Assembly: GCA_035646395.1 (NCBI GenBank)
Contig: DASRPK010000118.1
Coordinates: 1 to 64,000 of the forward strand
DNA: 64,000 bases
Direction: 5' to 3'
Origin: JABWBJ01 sp035646395
GTDB taxonomy: Bacteria; Gemmatimonadota; Gemmatimonadetes; Gemmatimonadales; Gemmatimonadaceae
The notes beneath the pieces are model-generated. The model made no database searches. It was given only the letters and a program-made list of their open reading frames with translations, and was not told the origin of the DNA. The translations under genes were made by a program, and so were the position numbers. Shown here one piece after another: positions 44,097 to 53,362 of this stretch. How positions within the stretch are numbered: the stretch's first letter is position 1; each line of letters begins with the position of its first letter.

Positions 44097-45082
44097 TTTT
44101 CGTCGGCTGAACGGTACGCTGCTTCGAGAATGCGGTGCAGTGTGAGCTGGTCCGTGGGCGCTTCATACGCAGAATCCCCGCGCACGATCGCCACGAAGTG
44201 CGCCAGCTCGGCGCGATACGACTGGATGAACGTGCTCTCCCGTCCCGCGGCGCCCATCGGTGAGACGTCCACCGGCCGTCCGTTCAACTCCTTGACCACG
44301 CGCAGCGGCGCCAGGCGCGCACTCCCGCGCGACGAAATCGACTCGAACCACCAGCGGTCATCATCTCCCACGTACGACCACGACAGGTCGAACGTACACG
44401 CCATCCCGTTGGCGCATTCGAGCGTTACCAGCGCGGTCTCCTCGACCGAGTTCGGGCCAAGCGGTCGATTGACATGCGCCCAGACACGGCGTGGCGGCGG
44501 ATAGTCGGCGAGCCACAACGCCAGGTCGAGCAGCGACAATCCAAGGTCGAACAGTGCGCCACCGCCGGATTCCGCGCGATTGAGCCGCCATCCACTCACG
44601 GTGCCGTGCAGCTTGTACGCGCCGGCACGAAATCCGGTCAGGGTGCCGAGTTCACCACCGCGCAGGAACCGGTCGAGCGCTTGAACGTCGCTGCGAAATC
44701 GGTGGTTGTTGGCAGTGACCACCTTTCGGCCGGCCACGGTCGCTGCGTCGAGTATCGTCTGGACGCCGCGTGCCGTGAGCGCCAGCGGCCGCTCGCACAA
44801 CACGTCGACGCCTGACGCGAGCGCCTCGAGGACGTACGGCTGATGCAGCAGCGACGGCGTACTGATGATGATCGCGTCGAGCGCACTGCCGCTGAAAAGG
44901 TCCTCGAGGTCCGTGTACACGTCCGCAACCTCGAAGCGGTCGGCGAGCGCGCGGGCCTTGGCCCGATCGATGTCGCATAACGCGACGACGTTCACGCCCC
45001 GCATGTTCCGGAGGACCGGAAGGTGCGCAACCTGCGCGATGGCGCCGGTCCCAACCACCGCGATTCGAACGTCCGGCCTCAT
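44078..45082 (-). CDS. Gfo/Idh/MocA family oxidoreductase with Arg in EKP position
   Basis: The 334-residue NAD(P)-dependent oxidoreductase begins VRIAVVGTGAIAQVAHLPVL (Rossmann Gly-rich loop) and has DAIIISTPSLLHQPYVLEAL, then a C-terminal alpha/beta domain (about 125-300). The usual catalytic motif EKP reads ERP here (CERPLAL, Arg98), so the catalytic Lys is replaced. This may lower dehydrogenase activity or mark a different reaction. The likely substrate is a sugar or inositol; no neighbour defines it. Confidence 0.85.
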   Translation of the reverse strand: MRPDVRIAVVGTGAIAQVAHLPVLRNMRGVNVVALCDIDRAKARALADRFEVADVYTDLEDLFSGSALDAIIISTPSLLHQPYVLEALASGVDVLCERPLALTARGVQTILDAATVAGRKVVTANNHRFRSDVQALDRFLRGGELGTLTGFRAGAYKLHGTVSGWRLNRAESGGGALFDLGLSLLDLALWLADYPPPRRVWAHVNRPLGPNSVEETALVTLECANGMACTFDLSWSYVGDDDRWWFESISSRGSARLAPLRVVKELNGRPVDVSPMGAAGRESTFIQSYRAELAHFVAIVRGDSAYEAPTDQLTLHRILEAAYRSADEKCEVRL

Positions 45083-45106
45083 GGACCTCGCTGGAGCAGC
45101 GTCAGT

Positions 45107-46360
45107 TCAGGGAGCGCGCGTGATATCCGCGCCCGGATAATATGCCTTGAGGATCGCCCGGAAGTCGTCACCGGCGCGTGCCCTTGCGATCGCTCCCCAC
45201 TGGCACATTCCGACGCCGTGGCCATTCCCTTGCCCACGGACCACCACCGCCTGCAGCACGCCGGACGGATTTCGCTCGGCGGCGACCGTGAACGCGGTAC
45301 TTGGCAGCAGCTCCCCGGCCGCGGGGCGCAGGACGTAGCGAACGTCATTGGTGCGCAGCGTCACGTCGCCGGCGCCGGTTGCGATCACGATGGTCCCGGC
45401 GCGCCCGCTCCGAGTCCGACTCTCCACGCGCACATCGCGAATTGAACCGGCCGCGCCTGCGGGCACGGTGGTGTAGTTACGCGCGTGACGCTCGATCGAA
45501 ACGGCCAGGTCCGCGGCACTGAGGCGGCGCTCCCACTGGGCGCGCGGCGAAAGCGCGCACCAGGGACGCCCTGTTGCTGGATTGGTGTCACTGACGGCCC
45601 GAAGGAAACCGTCCTGTCCTCCGCGCCACACTTCGCTCGGCGGCGCTGTGTGACCTCCGCACGCGGAATGGTATGGACCGCTGACGACCTGGCCCCGATA
45701 GCTGAGCACCCAGCCGGCGGTCGCGGCAACAGCGAGGTCGCCCCAGAACGTTTCCGCGCCCACGCCACCATAGACCTGGTCGACGTCCGTCGCGCGAACA
45801 TCGAAGTCCCTTCGTCCGGCGGCAAGCATCCGCGTGTACGTGTAGCTGCGCGCTGCGACGGCCTGCGCCTCGACGGCGGCATGATCACTCGTCAGGCGCG
45901 CGCCGATTTCAAGCGGAACCACGGCGCGCAGATAATCTTCCACGTCAACACGATTGACGATAAGCAGCGCCGTGTCCGTCGGCACGAACGCCAGTGCTCC
46001 GCGATACGTCTTCTGCAGCCACGGGACGTCACCACCGGTCTCCAGCGTAAGAGACCCCTCGACCCACGGCGACGAGGGTGCATCCGCATAAATCACGCGA
46101 AGGCGGCGGCCCTCGCGGAATACCGACCAACGATCGCTCGTCTCGCCGCTGGCAATCACCCGGCGTCCTGCATCGATCAGCTTCCACTTCGTGGCTTGCG
46201 GCAGGGCCGCCTCACGAGGGACCGAGGCGAGGAGGACGCGAACCGGCCGGCTCGAGGGTGTTTGTGCTGGACGCGCAGCAACAATCGCAGCCAGCGCACC
46301 GCACAGCGCCAGCAGGCTTCCGCGCCCCGCCCGGCGCCTCAGGTCAGCGCCCAAACGCAC
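45107..46360 (-). CDS. SpoIID/LytB-domain protein, secreted
   Basis: The 417-residue protein has an N-terminal signal anchor (SLLALCGALAAIVAARPA) and the SpoIID/LytB domain: VDVEDYLRAVVPLEIGAR, EAQAVAARSYTYTR, VYGGVGAET, YHSACGGHTAPPSEVW and the final GNGHGVGMCQWGA. SpoIID is a lytic transglycosylase that cuts denuded glycan strands. In Gram-negatives, such proteins have likely wall roles. Its GTG start lies 17 nt inside rimO, so the two are coupled. Confidence 0.9.
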   Translation of the reverse strand: MRLGADLRRRAGRGSLLALCGALAAIVAARPAQTPSSRPVRVLLASVPREAALPQATKWKLIDAGRRVIASGETSDRWSVFREGRRLRVIYADAPSSPWVEGSLTLETGGDVPWLQKTYRGALAFVPTDTALLIVNRVDVEDYLRAVVPLEIGARLTSDHAAVEAQAVAARSYTYTRMLAAGRRDFDVRATDVDQVYGGVGAETFWGDLAVAATAGWVLSYRGQVVSGPYHSACGGHTAPPSEVWRGGQDGFLRAVSDTNPATGRPWCALSPRAQWERRLSAADLAVSIERHARNYTTVPAGAAGSIRDVRVESRTRSGRAGTIVIATGAGDVTLRTNDVRYVLRPAAGELLPSTAFTVAAERNPSGVLQAVVVRGQGNGHGVGMCQWGAIARARAGDDFRAILKAYYPGADITRAP

Positions 46361-47732
46361 CTGCCGTCGACATGACGGGAAGGACCCGTGGCTTTGTCAC
46401 CACGTGCGCGACTCGTTCACTCAGCCGCCTGACGAGAGTCGCCTCGAAGTCGACGTCATTGACCACGGCAACGAGCGTCACTTCGACGATGTCCCCGGGT
46501 CCGATCCCTGCCGTGCGATTGAGCCATGTCACGCCGTCGATCTCGTCGGCCTGTCCGTCCGTTCGGGCCTGTACGCGTCCGTCGGCCGTAATCCTGTCGA
46601 CGATCGCGCTGACCGTCCGGCCCAGCTCACTCTCATACCCCTCCGTCGTCACGAGGCGCTGGACCTCGTTGACGCGTTCGAGACGTTCCCGTTTCACGTC
46701 GTCAGGCACGTCATCGGGGAGGTCGAATGCCCTCGTGCCTTCCTGCGCCGAATAGGTGAACACGCCGACGCGGTCGAGGCGCACCTCGGCGAGGAAATCG
46801 AGGAGTTGCTGCACGTCCTCTTCCGTTTCGCCCGGGAAGCCGACGATGACGGTCGACCGGATGGCCACATTGGGGACGGCCTCGCGAATCAGCCGCAGCT
46901 TTTCGCGCTGGCGTGCCTGCCGCTCCGGCCGGCGCATGCGTTCGAGGACGGCATCGGACGCATGCTGCATCGGGATGTCCAGATACCGCAGGATCCGCGG
47001 CTCCCGGGCCATGAGGTCGAGCATGCGCGGCGTTAGGCCGGCGCTATAGATGTACAGGAGTCGAAACCAGGGAATTCCGGTTTCAGCCACCAGCGTGCTG
47101 AGAAGGTCGGGCAAGCCGCGTCCGTCGCGCACATCGCGACCATAATGGGCCAGATCCTGCGCCACGAGGTTGATCTCGCGCGCCCCCTGCAGCTCGAGCA
47201 GCTGTGCCTCGCGCACGACCTCGTCCATGGCAAACGAGCGGTGCCGGCCCCGCATGAGCGGGATCGCGCAGAAGGCGCACCCGTGATCGCACCCTTCGCT
47301 GATCTTGAGGTAGCGAACGTGCGGAAGGTCGCCCGTATACAGCCGGACGCCGGGATGCACGAGGGCCGGTGCGTCGTCGAAGAGTCCGCGCGACGACACT
47401 TCACTGATCAGGCGATCGGTCTCACGCGTTCCGAGGAAGACATCGACTTCGGGAAGTGAGTCGCGAAGCTCGCCGGCGTGACGCTCGACCATGCAGCCCA
47501 CGGCCGCGATCATACGGCAATTGCCCGACGACTTGAACCGCGTGGCCTCGATGATCGCCTCGAGGGACTCCTCCTTGGCGGCGTCGATGAAGCCGCAGGT
47601 GTTGACGACGATGAGGTCCGCCTCGTCCGCGTCCGGCGTGGACTGCGCACCGAGCGCCGTCAACTCGGCGACGTAGCGTTCCGAGTCAACGGTGTTTTTG
47701 TCGCAGCCCAGGGTGACGACGTGGAAGCGCAT
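46344..47732 (-). CDS. rimO: Ribosomal protein S12 methylthiotransferase RimO
   Basis: RimO adds a methylthio group to Asp88 of S12. The 462 residues have an N-terminal UPF0004 domain (VVTLGCDKNTVDSERYV, VVNTCGFIDAAKEESLEAI), a radical-SAM core with CDHGCAFCAIPLMRGRHRS (CxxxCxxC), and a C-terminal TRAM domain. The ATG at 47732 gives the canonical N-terminus. It is the first gene of a minus-strand run that includes the SpoIID gene. Confidence 0.95.
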   Translation of the reverse strand: MRFHVVTLGCDKNTVDSERYVAELTALGAQSTPDADEADLIVVNTCGFIDAAKEESLEAIIEATRFKSSGNCRMIAAVGCMVERHAGELRDSLPEVDVFLGTRETDRLISEVSSRGLFDDAPALVHPGVRLYTGDLPHVRYLKISEGCDHGCAFCAIPLMRGRHRSFAMDEVVREAQLLELQGAREINLVAQDLAHYGRDVRDGRGLPDLLSTLVAETGIPWFRLLYIYSAGLTPRMLDLMAREPRILRYLDIPMQHASDAVLERMRRPERQARQREKLRLIREAVPNVAIRSTVIVGFPGETEEDVQQLLDFLAEVRLDRVGVFTYSAQEGTRAFDLPDDVPDDVKRERLERVNEVQRLVTTEGYESELGRTVSAIVDRITADGRVQARTDGQADEIDGVTWLNRTAGIGPGDIVEVTLVAVVNDVDFEATLVRRLSERVAHVVTKPRVLPVMSTAGAFGR

Positions 47733-47877
47733 CAACGCACGGTGAGAGCCAGCGGCGGTTCTGTTTCATGAGAATGACCAAAGGAACCTAACATTTGCGC
47801 GCGGTCGGCGGTCACGGCATCTCATGAACTGGCGGACTATCGGACGGTTCCCTAGCTTCGCGTTGGGCGGTCCTGAC

Positions 47878-50382
47878 ATGAGTACGAGCACCGAAGTTCT
47901 GAGCGGGTTGTTCGCCGGTCGATATTCGATCGAGCGGGAGATCGGGCGCGGGGCGACGGCAATAGTCTACCTCGCCCGAGACGGGCACACCGGCCGCATG
48001 GTGGCGCTGAAAGTGCTGCGCGACGCACTCTTGGAATCCAGGAGCGTCGTCCAGTTCCTGCGCGAGATCGAGCACCATCAGGGGTTGACGCACCCGTCAA
48101 TCGTGCCGGTGCTGAATTCCGGCGAAGCGGATGGCCGGCCATTCATCGTCCTTCCGTACATGGAAGGCGGTACGCTTCGCACTCGATTAACCCGCGAGCG
48201 TCAACTGCCGTATGCGGAGGTCATCGCCATCGGTACGGCGGTCTGCGAGGCCCTCGCCCACGCGCACGCGCGCGGCCTGATCCACCGTGACGTCAAGCCG
48301 GAAAATATTCTTTTCGCCAATGGCCAGGCGCACCTCAGTGACTTCGGCATCGCGCGCGCGCTGGAGCGGATGGTCGGCGACGCCACGACATCAACCGGCA
48401 TCATTCGCGGCACTCCTGCGTACGTAAGCCCCGAGCAGGCTGGCGGCCTCATTGAATACGATGGGCGTACCGACGTCTACTCGCTCGGCTGCGTGCTGTA
48501 CGAAATGATTGCCGGTGTCCAGCCATTTGTCGGTCCGACGCCGCAATCCGTGATCGCGCAGCGGTTGTCGTATCGCCCAACGGCCGTATCGCAATTTCGT
48601 GAGACGGTGCCCTTCGATCTCGAAGCAGTGGTGGCTCGATCGATGATGGTGACGCCGGCGGACCGTTACCAATCCGCCGCCGAGATGCTCGAGGCGCTCC
48701 AGTCGGCAGGGACCGAACCCTCGGACCCCACCGAACGCACGCGGGTGAGACACGGCGACCGCAGGAAGACAGCGGCTCTGGCGGTTGCCGCTTTCGTCGC
48801 GATCGCGGCGCTCGTCATTTCGTTATGGCCGGATGCGGAAACCCCGGCAGTCATCCCGGAAGGAGATCCACGGCGCGTTGCCGTGCTGTACATGAACTCG
48901 ACGACGCCCGACGTGCTGCCTGAATACGTCGCGGACGGAATCACCGAAGACCTGATCGACCAACTCGGCGGTGTGGATGCGTTACATGTCATCTCACCCG
49001 ATGGCGTTAGGCAATTCCGCAACAGCTCCCCGCCAGTCGACAGCATTCAGCGCAGCTTGAAAGTCGGGACCATCGTCAGCGGCAGCATACGGCGTTCGGG
49101 AAACACACTTCGCGCTACAGTTCGCCTGACTGACGCGAAGACGGGTCAGCAGATTGAGAGCTGGACACAGGACCAGCCGTGGACCGAACTCTTTACCCTG
49201 CAGGACCTGCTCGCACAACAAGTGCAGTTCTGGTTGCGACAGCGCATTGGTGAGGTGATTGCGCTGCGCAGGAATCGCGCGGCAACGAGATCGGTCCCTT
49301 CGTGGGAGGCCGTGCAACTGGCCAGCCGGGAGGTGCGCCGAGCCGTCCAGGCGGCGGCCACGCGCGGCGACACCTCAGTGCGCCTCTTCCTGCGGGCGGA
49401 CTCACTTTACGCGCGCGCAAGCGAGCTCGATCCGGGGTGGACGCTTCCCCTCGTCAGGCGGGGGAACCTGGCCTTGCTCGCGCTGGCCGCGCGCTCCCCG
49501 GTACCGCCTAACGCGGCCGACAGCGTACGCTACCAGGCCATGCCGATTCCAGAGCGAAGCCGGCTCTGGATCGAACGTGCGCGCGAACTGGCAACCCAGG
49601 CGCTCGCAAAGGATCCAGGAGATGCCCTGGCGCTGGCGCTTCTCGGACAAGCTGACCTTTCCCTGGCATCCGCAACGCCCGACCTGCGCGATTCGCTCCT
49701 CGCGAGCGCTGAGCGCAATCTGCGGACCGCGCTCGAAGAACGCCCCGACAATGCGCCGACCTGGTCCGCGCTTGCCGAACTGCTCGTCCAACGCGGGCGT
49801 TACGGGGACGCGGCGACCGCTGCGCGGAACGCGATCGAGGCCGATGCCTGGTTCGAAGTTCGTCGAGTCCTCGCGACCGCATTTTCAGCGTCGCTGGCGG
49901 CCGAACAGTTCGAGGATGCCCGAAAGTGGTGCCGCTTGGGGCTCTCGTATTACCCCGGTGATCCCCGGTTCACCGAGTGCAACCTGCGCATCCTCGGCTC
50001 CAGCGCTCAATCCCGTGCAGCGGTGCCTGACGCGTGGGCGGAAGTTGCACAAATCGAGGCGGCTGACAGCCTCCGCCGACTCGATGCGACCTGGGGCTAC
50101 CGGCGACTCATGGTGGCAGCAATTCTGGCCCAGAGTGGATTACAGGACAGCGCTCGCGCGGTGATGGAAGTGGTCACGCGCCAGCAGCCGGAAATCGCGG
50201 AGCAGCCATCCCGCCCGGCAGAGGCATACCTGCACCTGCTGCTGGGCGACCGCGACGCGGCCGTGCAGACCCTGGTCGACTACCTGCGCGCGTTGCCGCC
50301 GGGGAGCGGCACCCAGATCCTGATGCATCCCTGGTTTGTCACCGTGCGTGACGATCCCCGGCTTGCTTCGCTATCGCGTTAG
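47878..50382 (+). CDS. Ser/Thr protein kinase with TM segment, TolB-like domain and TPR repeats
   Basis: The 834-residue Hanks-type kinase has GRYSIEREIGRGATAIVYLAR (Gly-loop), Lys45 in VALKVLR, HRDVKPEN with Asp138, SDFGIAR and GTPAYVSPEQAGG. A transmembrane helix follows at about 305-325. Outside lies a TolB-N/adenylate-cyclase-associated domain (VAVLYMNSTTPDVLPEYVADGITE, IVSGSIRRSGNTLRATVRLTD) and a TPR region to the end. The ATG at 47878 matches the usual kinase leader; an ATG at 47824 adds 18 residues. It is a likely transmembrane sensor; the ligand is unknown. It converges with the next gene with one base between the stops. Confidence 0.9.
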   Translation: MSTSTEVLSGLFAGRYSIEREIGRGATAIVYLARDGHTGRMVALKVLRDALLESRSVVQFLREIEHHQGLTHPSIVPVLNSGEADGRPFIVLPYMEGGTLRTRLTRERQLPYAEVIAIGTAVCEALAHAHARGLIHRDVKPENILFANGQAHLSDFGIARALERMVGDATTSTGIIRGTPAYVSPEQAGGLIEYDGRTDVYSLGCVLYEMIAGVQPFVGPTPQSVIAQRLSYRPTAVSQFRETVPFDLEAVVARSMMVTPADRYQSAAEMLEALQSAGTEPSDPTERTRVRHGDRRKTAALAVAAFVAIAALVISLWPDAETPAVIPEGDPRRVAVLYMNSTTPDVLPEYVADGITEDLIDQLGGVDALHVISPDGVRQFRNSSPPVDSIQRSLKVGTIVSGSIRRSGNTLRATVRLTDAKTGQQIESWTQDQPWTELFTLQDLLAQQVQFWLRQRIGEVIALRRNRAATRSVPSWEAVQLASREVRRAVQAAATRGDTSVRLFLRADSLYARASELDPGWTLPLVRRGNLALLALAARSPVPPNAADSVRYQAMPIPERSRLWIERARELATQALAKDPGDALALALLGQADLSLASATPDLRDSLLASAERNLRTALEERPDNAPTWSALAELLVQRGRYGDAATAARNAIEADAWFEVRRVLATAFSASLAAEQFEDARKWCRLGLSYYPGDPRFTECNLRILGSSAQSRAAVPDAWAEVAQIEAADSLRRLDATWGYRRLMVAAILAQSGLQDSARAVMEVVTRQQPEIAEQPSRPAEAYLHLLLGDRDAAVQTLVDYLRALPPGSGTQILMHPWFVTVRDDPRLASLSR

Positions 50383-50383
50383 G

Positions 50384-50803
50384 TCAGCGCGCGGCGACGT
50401 CCTTGATCGTGGCAAGCTTGCGCGTCAGGGCTTCCGCCTTGCCCTTGTTCGTTGCCCAGTAGTAGGAGACGAGAAACTTCTCCGTGGCGTCCCTGGTCAG
50501 GAATATCGCGTCGATGCCTGCGGGGAGTTTGGTGGTGGTACGCTTGCCATCCTTCGTTTCGACGGTGATTGAAACGCTGGTCACGTAGTCGGCACTTTGT
50601 ACTGCCATCATCGAGTCAGGACACGTCCAGTCGGAAACGCCGACATGCCAGCAGGGGCCGGACATCATCACCGCCGTTCGACTGCTTGGTTGCGCTGCGT
50701 TCGCAGAGGCGGCCGAGTCGTCGGAGAGCACATAGGCAACTCCAAGAGTGGCCGCGACGAGGCCGAGAACAACGATCGAATTGCGAAGTCTTGAGCCAGC
50801 CAT
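50384..50803 (-). CDS. Small secreted or membrane-anchored hypothetical protein
   Basis: The 139-residue protein has an N-terminal hydrophobic segment (NSIVVLGLVAATLGVAYVLS) and a Cys pair (SGPCWHVGVSDWTC) that could make a disulfide in the periplasm. I do not recognise the rest (ITVETKDGKRTTTKLPAGID, then SYYWATNKGKAEALTRKL). The ATG at 50803 has GGAG upstream; a start at 50851 would push the hydrophobic segment inward. The stops of this gene and the kinase are one base apart on opposite strands. Confidence 0.65.
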   Translation of the reverse strand: MAGSRLRNSIVVLGLVAATLGVAYVLSDDSAASANAAQPSSRTAVMMSGPCWHVGVSDWTCPDSMMAVQSADYVTSVSITVETKDGKRTTTKLPAGIDAIFLTRDATEKFLVSYYWATNKGKAEALTRKLATIKDVAAR

Positions 50804-50992
50804 GGTTCGTTCTCCGTTGGTGAACACGATCCCGCCGTCCGCTTTGTCCACACGACGATACCGGTGACGGTCGCCTTGTCAAATCCAGCGCCGGGGCGGC
50901 CTGCTGAAGGGAGCCACTGGGCGGTCCTGACTCCCTCCAGCGTGCGACGGACTGAAACTCAAGCCCGACGCGGCCTCACTCGCGGTCCCGGA

Positions 50993-51520
50993 CTAACGGG
51001 ACTGAGCCCCGGCAATGACGCCGAGCTGTACGTCGGTGCGGTCTTCGAATCCCACGACCCAGATCCTGGCGCCGAGATATGCCTCGCACTCCCACGTCAG
51101 CCCGGGCATGACCCGGTACGACCCGTCGTTCAACCGCAGAGCTAATCCGGCATCCGACTGCTCCAGCACACCATCGAGCGCCGGACGACCATGCATTCCG
51201 GTAACCGTGAACTTCTGAACCACGAAACCGGGATTGGCGTCCCACGTCCCCCAGACCACCGCATCCCCACCATCCACATTCGCCAACGCGATCGTCTCGA
51301 TTCCAATCAGACGAAACACGTCGCCATGATCGTCGCGGAGCTCTACGATGCGATCGGCCCCGATCCCACTCACCAGAATCCGGCCTGAAAGCGCGGCCGT
51401 TGATGGGACAGGGACGACCGGATACTTCCCCACATCCACCGTGCCCGGATTCGCCGTCGGCTTATCGGTGCAGGCCACCATCATGGCACAAGCCATGACG
51501 AAAAGGTGAGCACGCTTCAT
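50993..51520 (-). CDS. Lipoprotein of unknown function
   Basis: The 175-residue protein has the lipoprotein signal MKRAHLFVMACAMMVACTDK (lipobox MVAC) with a strong GGGAGG ribosome site upstream of the ATG at 51520. The mature part is beta-rich (GRILVSGIGADRIVELRDDHG, VFRLIGIETIALANVDGGD, VMPGLTWECEAYLGARIWVV) and might form an OB-fold or small barrel. No family is recognised. Divergent from the BTAD regulator; the 149-bp gap should hold both promoters. Confidence 0.75.
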   Translation of the reverse strand: MKRAHLFVMACAMMVACTDKPTANPGTVDVGKYPVVPVPSTAALSGRILVSGIGADRIVELRDDHGDVFRLIGIETIALANVDGGDAVVWGTWDANPGFVVQKFTVTGMHGRPALDGVLEQSDAGLALRLNDGSYRVMPGLTWECEAYLGARIWVVGFEDRTDVQLGVIAGAQSR

Positions 51521-51669
51521 ACCGATCCTCCCGTTTGCGACTCCTTCCGCGCAGAAGGTTACCGGTAACGGGTTCCGGGCTCGTTCAATTGGGGTTCGCC
51601 AGCCGTTCTTTTCGCGTTCCTTCCCTGTTGAACGACGATACGGCACTCTAGCTTGGCCTTCGCCTCCCC

Positions 51670-52425
51670 ATGCGATCCGATCACCGTCAACCGGCAGGAC
51701 CTGCGCTCTTCCTCCTCGGCGGAGTGGCGCTCGAAGGCGTCCCCCCCGAAGGCGCAGACCAACTCGTCAGGCAGTCCAAGGTCGTCGGGCTGCTGGCGTG
51801 TCTGGCACTCGCGCCCGCCGGGGCGTTTACGCGCCGCGATCGCCTCGTCGGCCTGCTCTGGCCGGAGCTCGACCAGGTGCATGCGCGAGCCTCACTGCGA
51901 AAGGCCATTCACTACGCCAGGTCGGTGCTGGGCGACGAGGCCCTCGTGAGCCGTGGCGACGAAGAGCTGGCGCTGAGCGAATCGATCTGGTGCGACGCCA
52001 TCGAATTGCGTGCGTCGATCGATCGGGACCGGCTGGCGCGGGCGGTGGAGCTGTATCGCGGCGACCTGATGCCGGGATTCTACCTCCCCGAATGCCACGA
52101 CTTCGACGCCTGGCTCGAGGAGCAGCGGACGGCGCTCCGTGAGACGGCGGTCGCGGCCTGCTGGGCGCTGGCCCAGCACCTCGAGGCGGGCCAGAACGGC
52201 ACCGAGGCGTCGAGGTACGCCCGCCGCCTAACGCGCCTCGATCGCACCAACGAACGGCTCCTGCGCCGTTCGATGCAGATGCTCGACCGGCTCGGCGACC
52301 GCGCGGGGGCCCTGGCGGTGTACGAGGATTTCGCGAAGCGCCTCAGGAAGGAGCTGGATACCGATCCTTCCCCGGACACGACGCGATTGGCGCAGTCGAT
52401 TCGCACCGGCCAGCCGCTGCCCTGA
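51670..52425 (+). CDS. BTAD/SARP-type transcriptional activator
   Basis: The 251-residue protein has an N-terminal OmpR-like winged-helix region (about 12-95, QSKVVGLLACLALAPAGAFTRRDRLVGLLWPELD and RASLRKAIHYARSVLG) and a bacterial transcriptional activator domain (about 100-245, ELYRGDLMPGFYLPECHDFDAWLEEQR and RLLRRSMQMLDRLGDRAGALAVYEDFAKRL). No ATPase or kinase part follows, so it is a small stand-alone regulator of the SARP group. Its targets are unknown. Confidence 0.85.
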   Translation: MRSDHRQPAGPALFLLGGVALEGVPPEGADQLVRQSKVVGLLACLALAPAGAFTRRDRLVGLLWPELDQVHARASLRKAIHYARSVLGDEALVSRGDEELALSESIWCDAIELRASIDRDRLARAVELYRGDLMPGFYLPECHDFDAWLEEQRTALRETAVAACWALAQHLEAGQNGTEASRYARRLTRLDRTNERLLRRSMQMLDRLGDRAGALAVYEDFAKRLRKELDTDPSPDTTRLAQSIRTGQPLP

Positions 52426-52432
52426 GGGCAGG

Positions 52433-53362
52433 TCAGCCGAGGAAGGACTCCAGCGCCCTGGCGCGAGACACGTGACGGAGGCGGGAGAGCGCCTTCTCCT
52501 TGATCTGCCGCACCCGCTCGCGCGTGATGCCCAGCAGCGCGCCGATCTCCTCGAGCGTCATCGCCTCGCTGCCGTCCAGCCCGAAGTAGAGCCGGAGGAT
52601 CTTCGCCTCGCGTTCCTTCAGGCTGCCTAACGCCGCCTCGATCGATTCCGTCAACGCCTTCTCGAACGTCTGCTCGTCCGGCGTCGGGTTCAGGTTGTCG
52701 GGCAGGTAATCGAGGAGCTTGTTGTCCTCACCCGGCGAGAGCGGCGCGTCCAGCGAGAGGTGCGCCTGCGAGATGGACATCGTCTTGGCGACTTCCTCTT
52801 CCGTGATGTCCATGCCGTCGGCGATTTCGGCGTGCGTTGCTTCGCGCCCGAGCTCCTGCAGCAGCACGTTGGCCCGCTTGCCGATCCGGTGCAGCGTACC
52901 GGCACGGTTGAGCGGCACGCGCACGATGCGCGACTGCTCGGCCAGCGCCTGGAGGATCGCCTGGCGGATCCACCACACCGCATACGAGATGAACTTGATC
53001 CCTTTCGTCTCGTCGAATTTGTGGGCGGCGCGGATGAGGCCAAGGTTCCCTTCGTTGATCAGGTCGGAGAGGGAAACGCCCTGGTTCTGGTACTTCTTCG
53101 CGACCGAAACGACGAAACGGAGGTTGCTCCGTACGAGCTTATCCAGCGCTTCCTGGCTGCCGTCGCGGATCAGTCGCGCCAGGTCGACTTCGTCTTCACG
53201 CGTGATCAGGGGATAGGCACTGATGTCACGGAGGTACTGGTCCAGTGAGCCTTCGTCGTAGGCACCCTTCTTTCCCGGGACACGTCCCACGCGGGGAGCG
53301 CGTTCACGCCGGAATCTGGGATAGACGCCCGACGGGGAATCTTCGTCGTGCTCAGTGGACAC
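52433..53362 (-). CDS. RNA polymerase sigma-70 factor, RpoD/RpoS-type
   Basis: The 309-residue protein has region 1.2 (DEGSLDQYLRDISAYPLITREDE), the core-binding 2.1-2.2 (LVRSNLRFVVSVAKKYQNQG), 2.3-2.4 (FISYAVWWIRQAILQALAEQS), region 3 and 4.2 (TLEEIGALLGITRERVRQIKEKAL). It lacks region 1.1 and the large non-conserved insert, so it is a compact group 1 or group 2 factor. It starts with a GTG that lies 11 nt inside the lepB end, so it is translated with LepB. Confidence 0.95.
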   Translation of the reverse strand: MSTEHDEDSPSGVYPRFRRERAPRVGRVPGKKGAYDEGSLDQYLRDISAYPLITREDEVDLARLIRDGSQEALDKLVRSNLRFVVSVAKKYQNQGVSLSDLINEGNLGLIRAAHKFDETKGIKFISYAVWWIRQAILQALAEQSRIVRVPLNRAGTLHRIGKRANVLLQELGREATHAEIADGMDITEEEVAKTMSISQAHLSLDAPLSPGEDNKLLDYLPDNLNPTPDEQTFEKALTESIEAALGSLKEREAKILRLYFGLDGSEAMTLEEIGALLGITRERVRQIKEKALSRLRHVSRARALESFLG

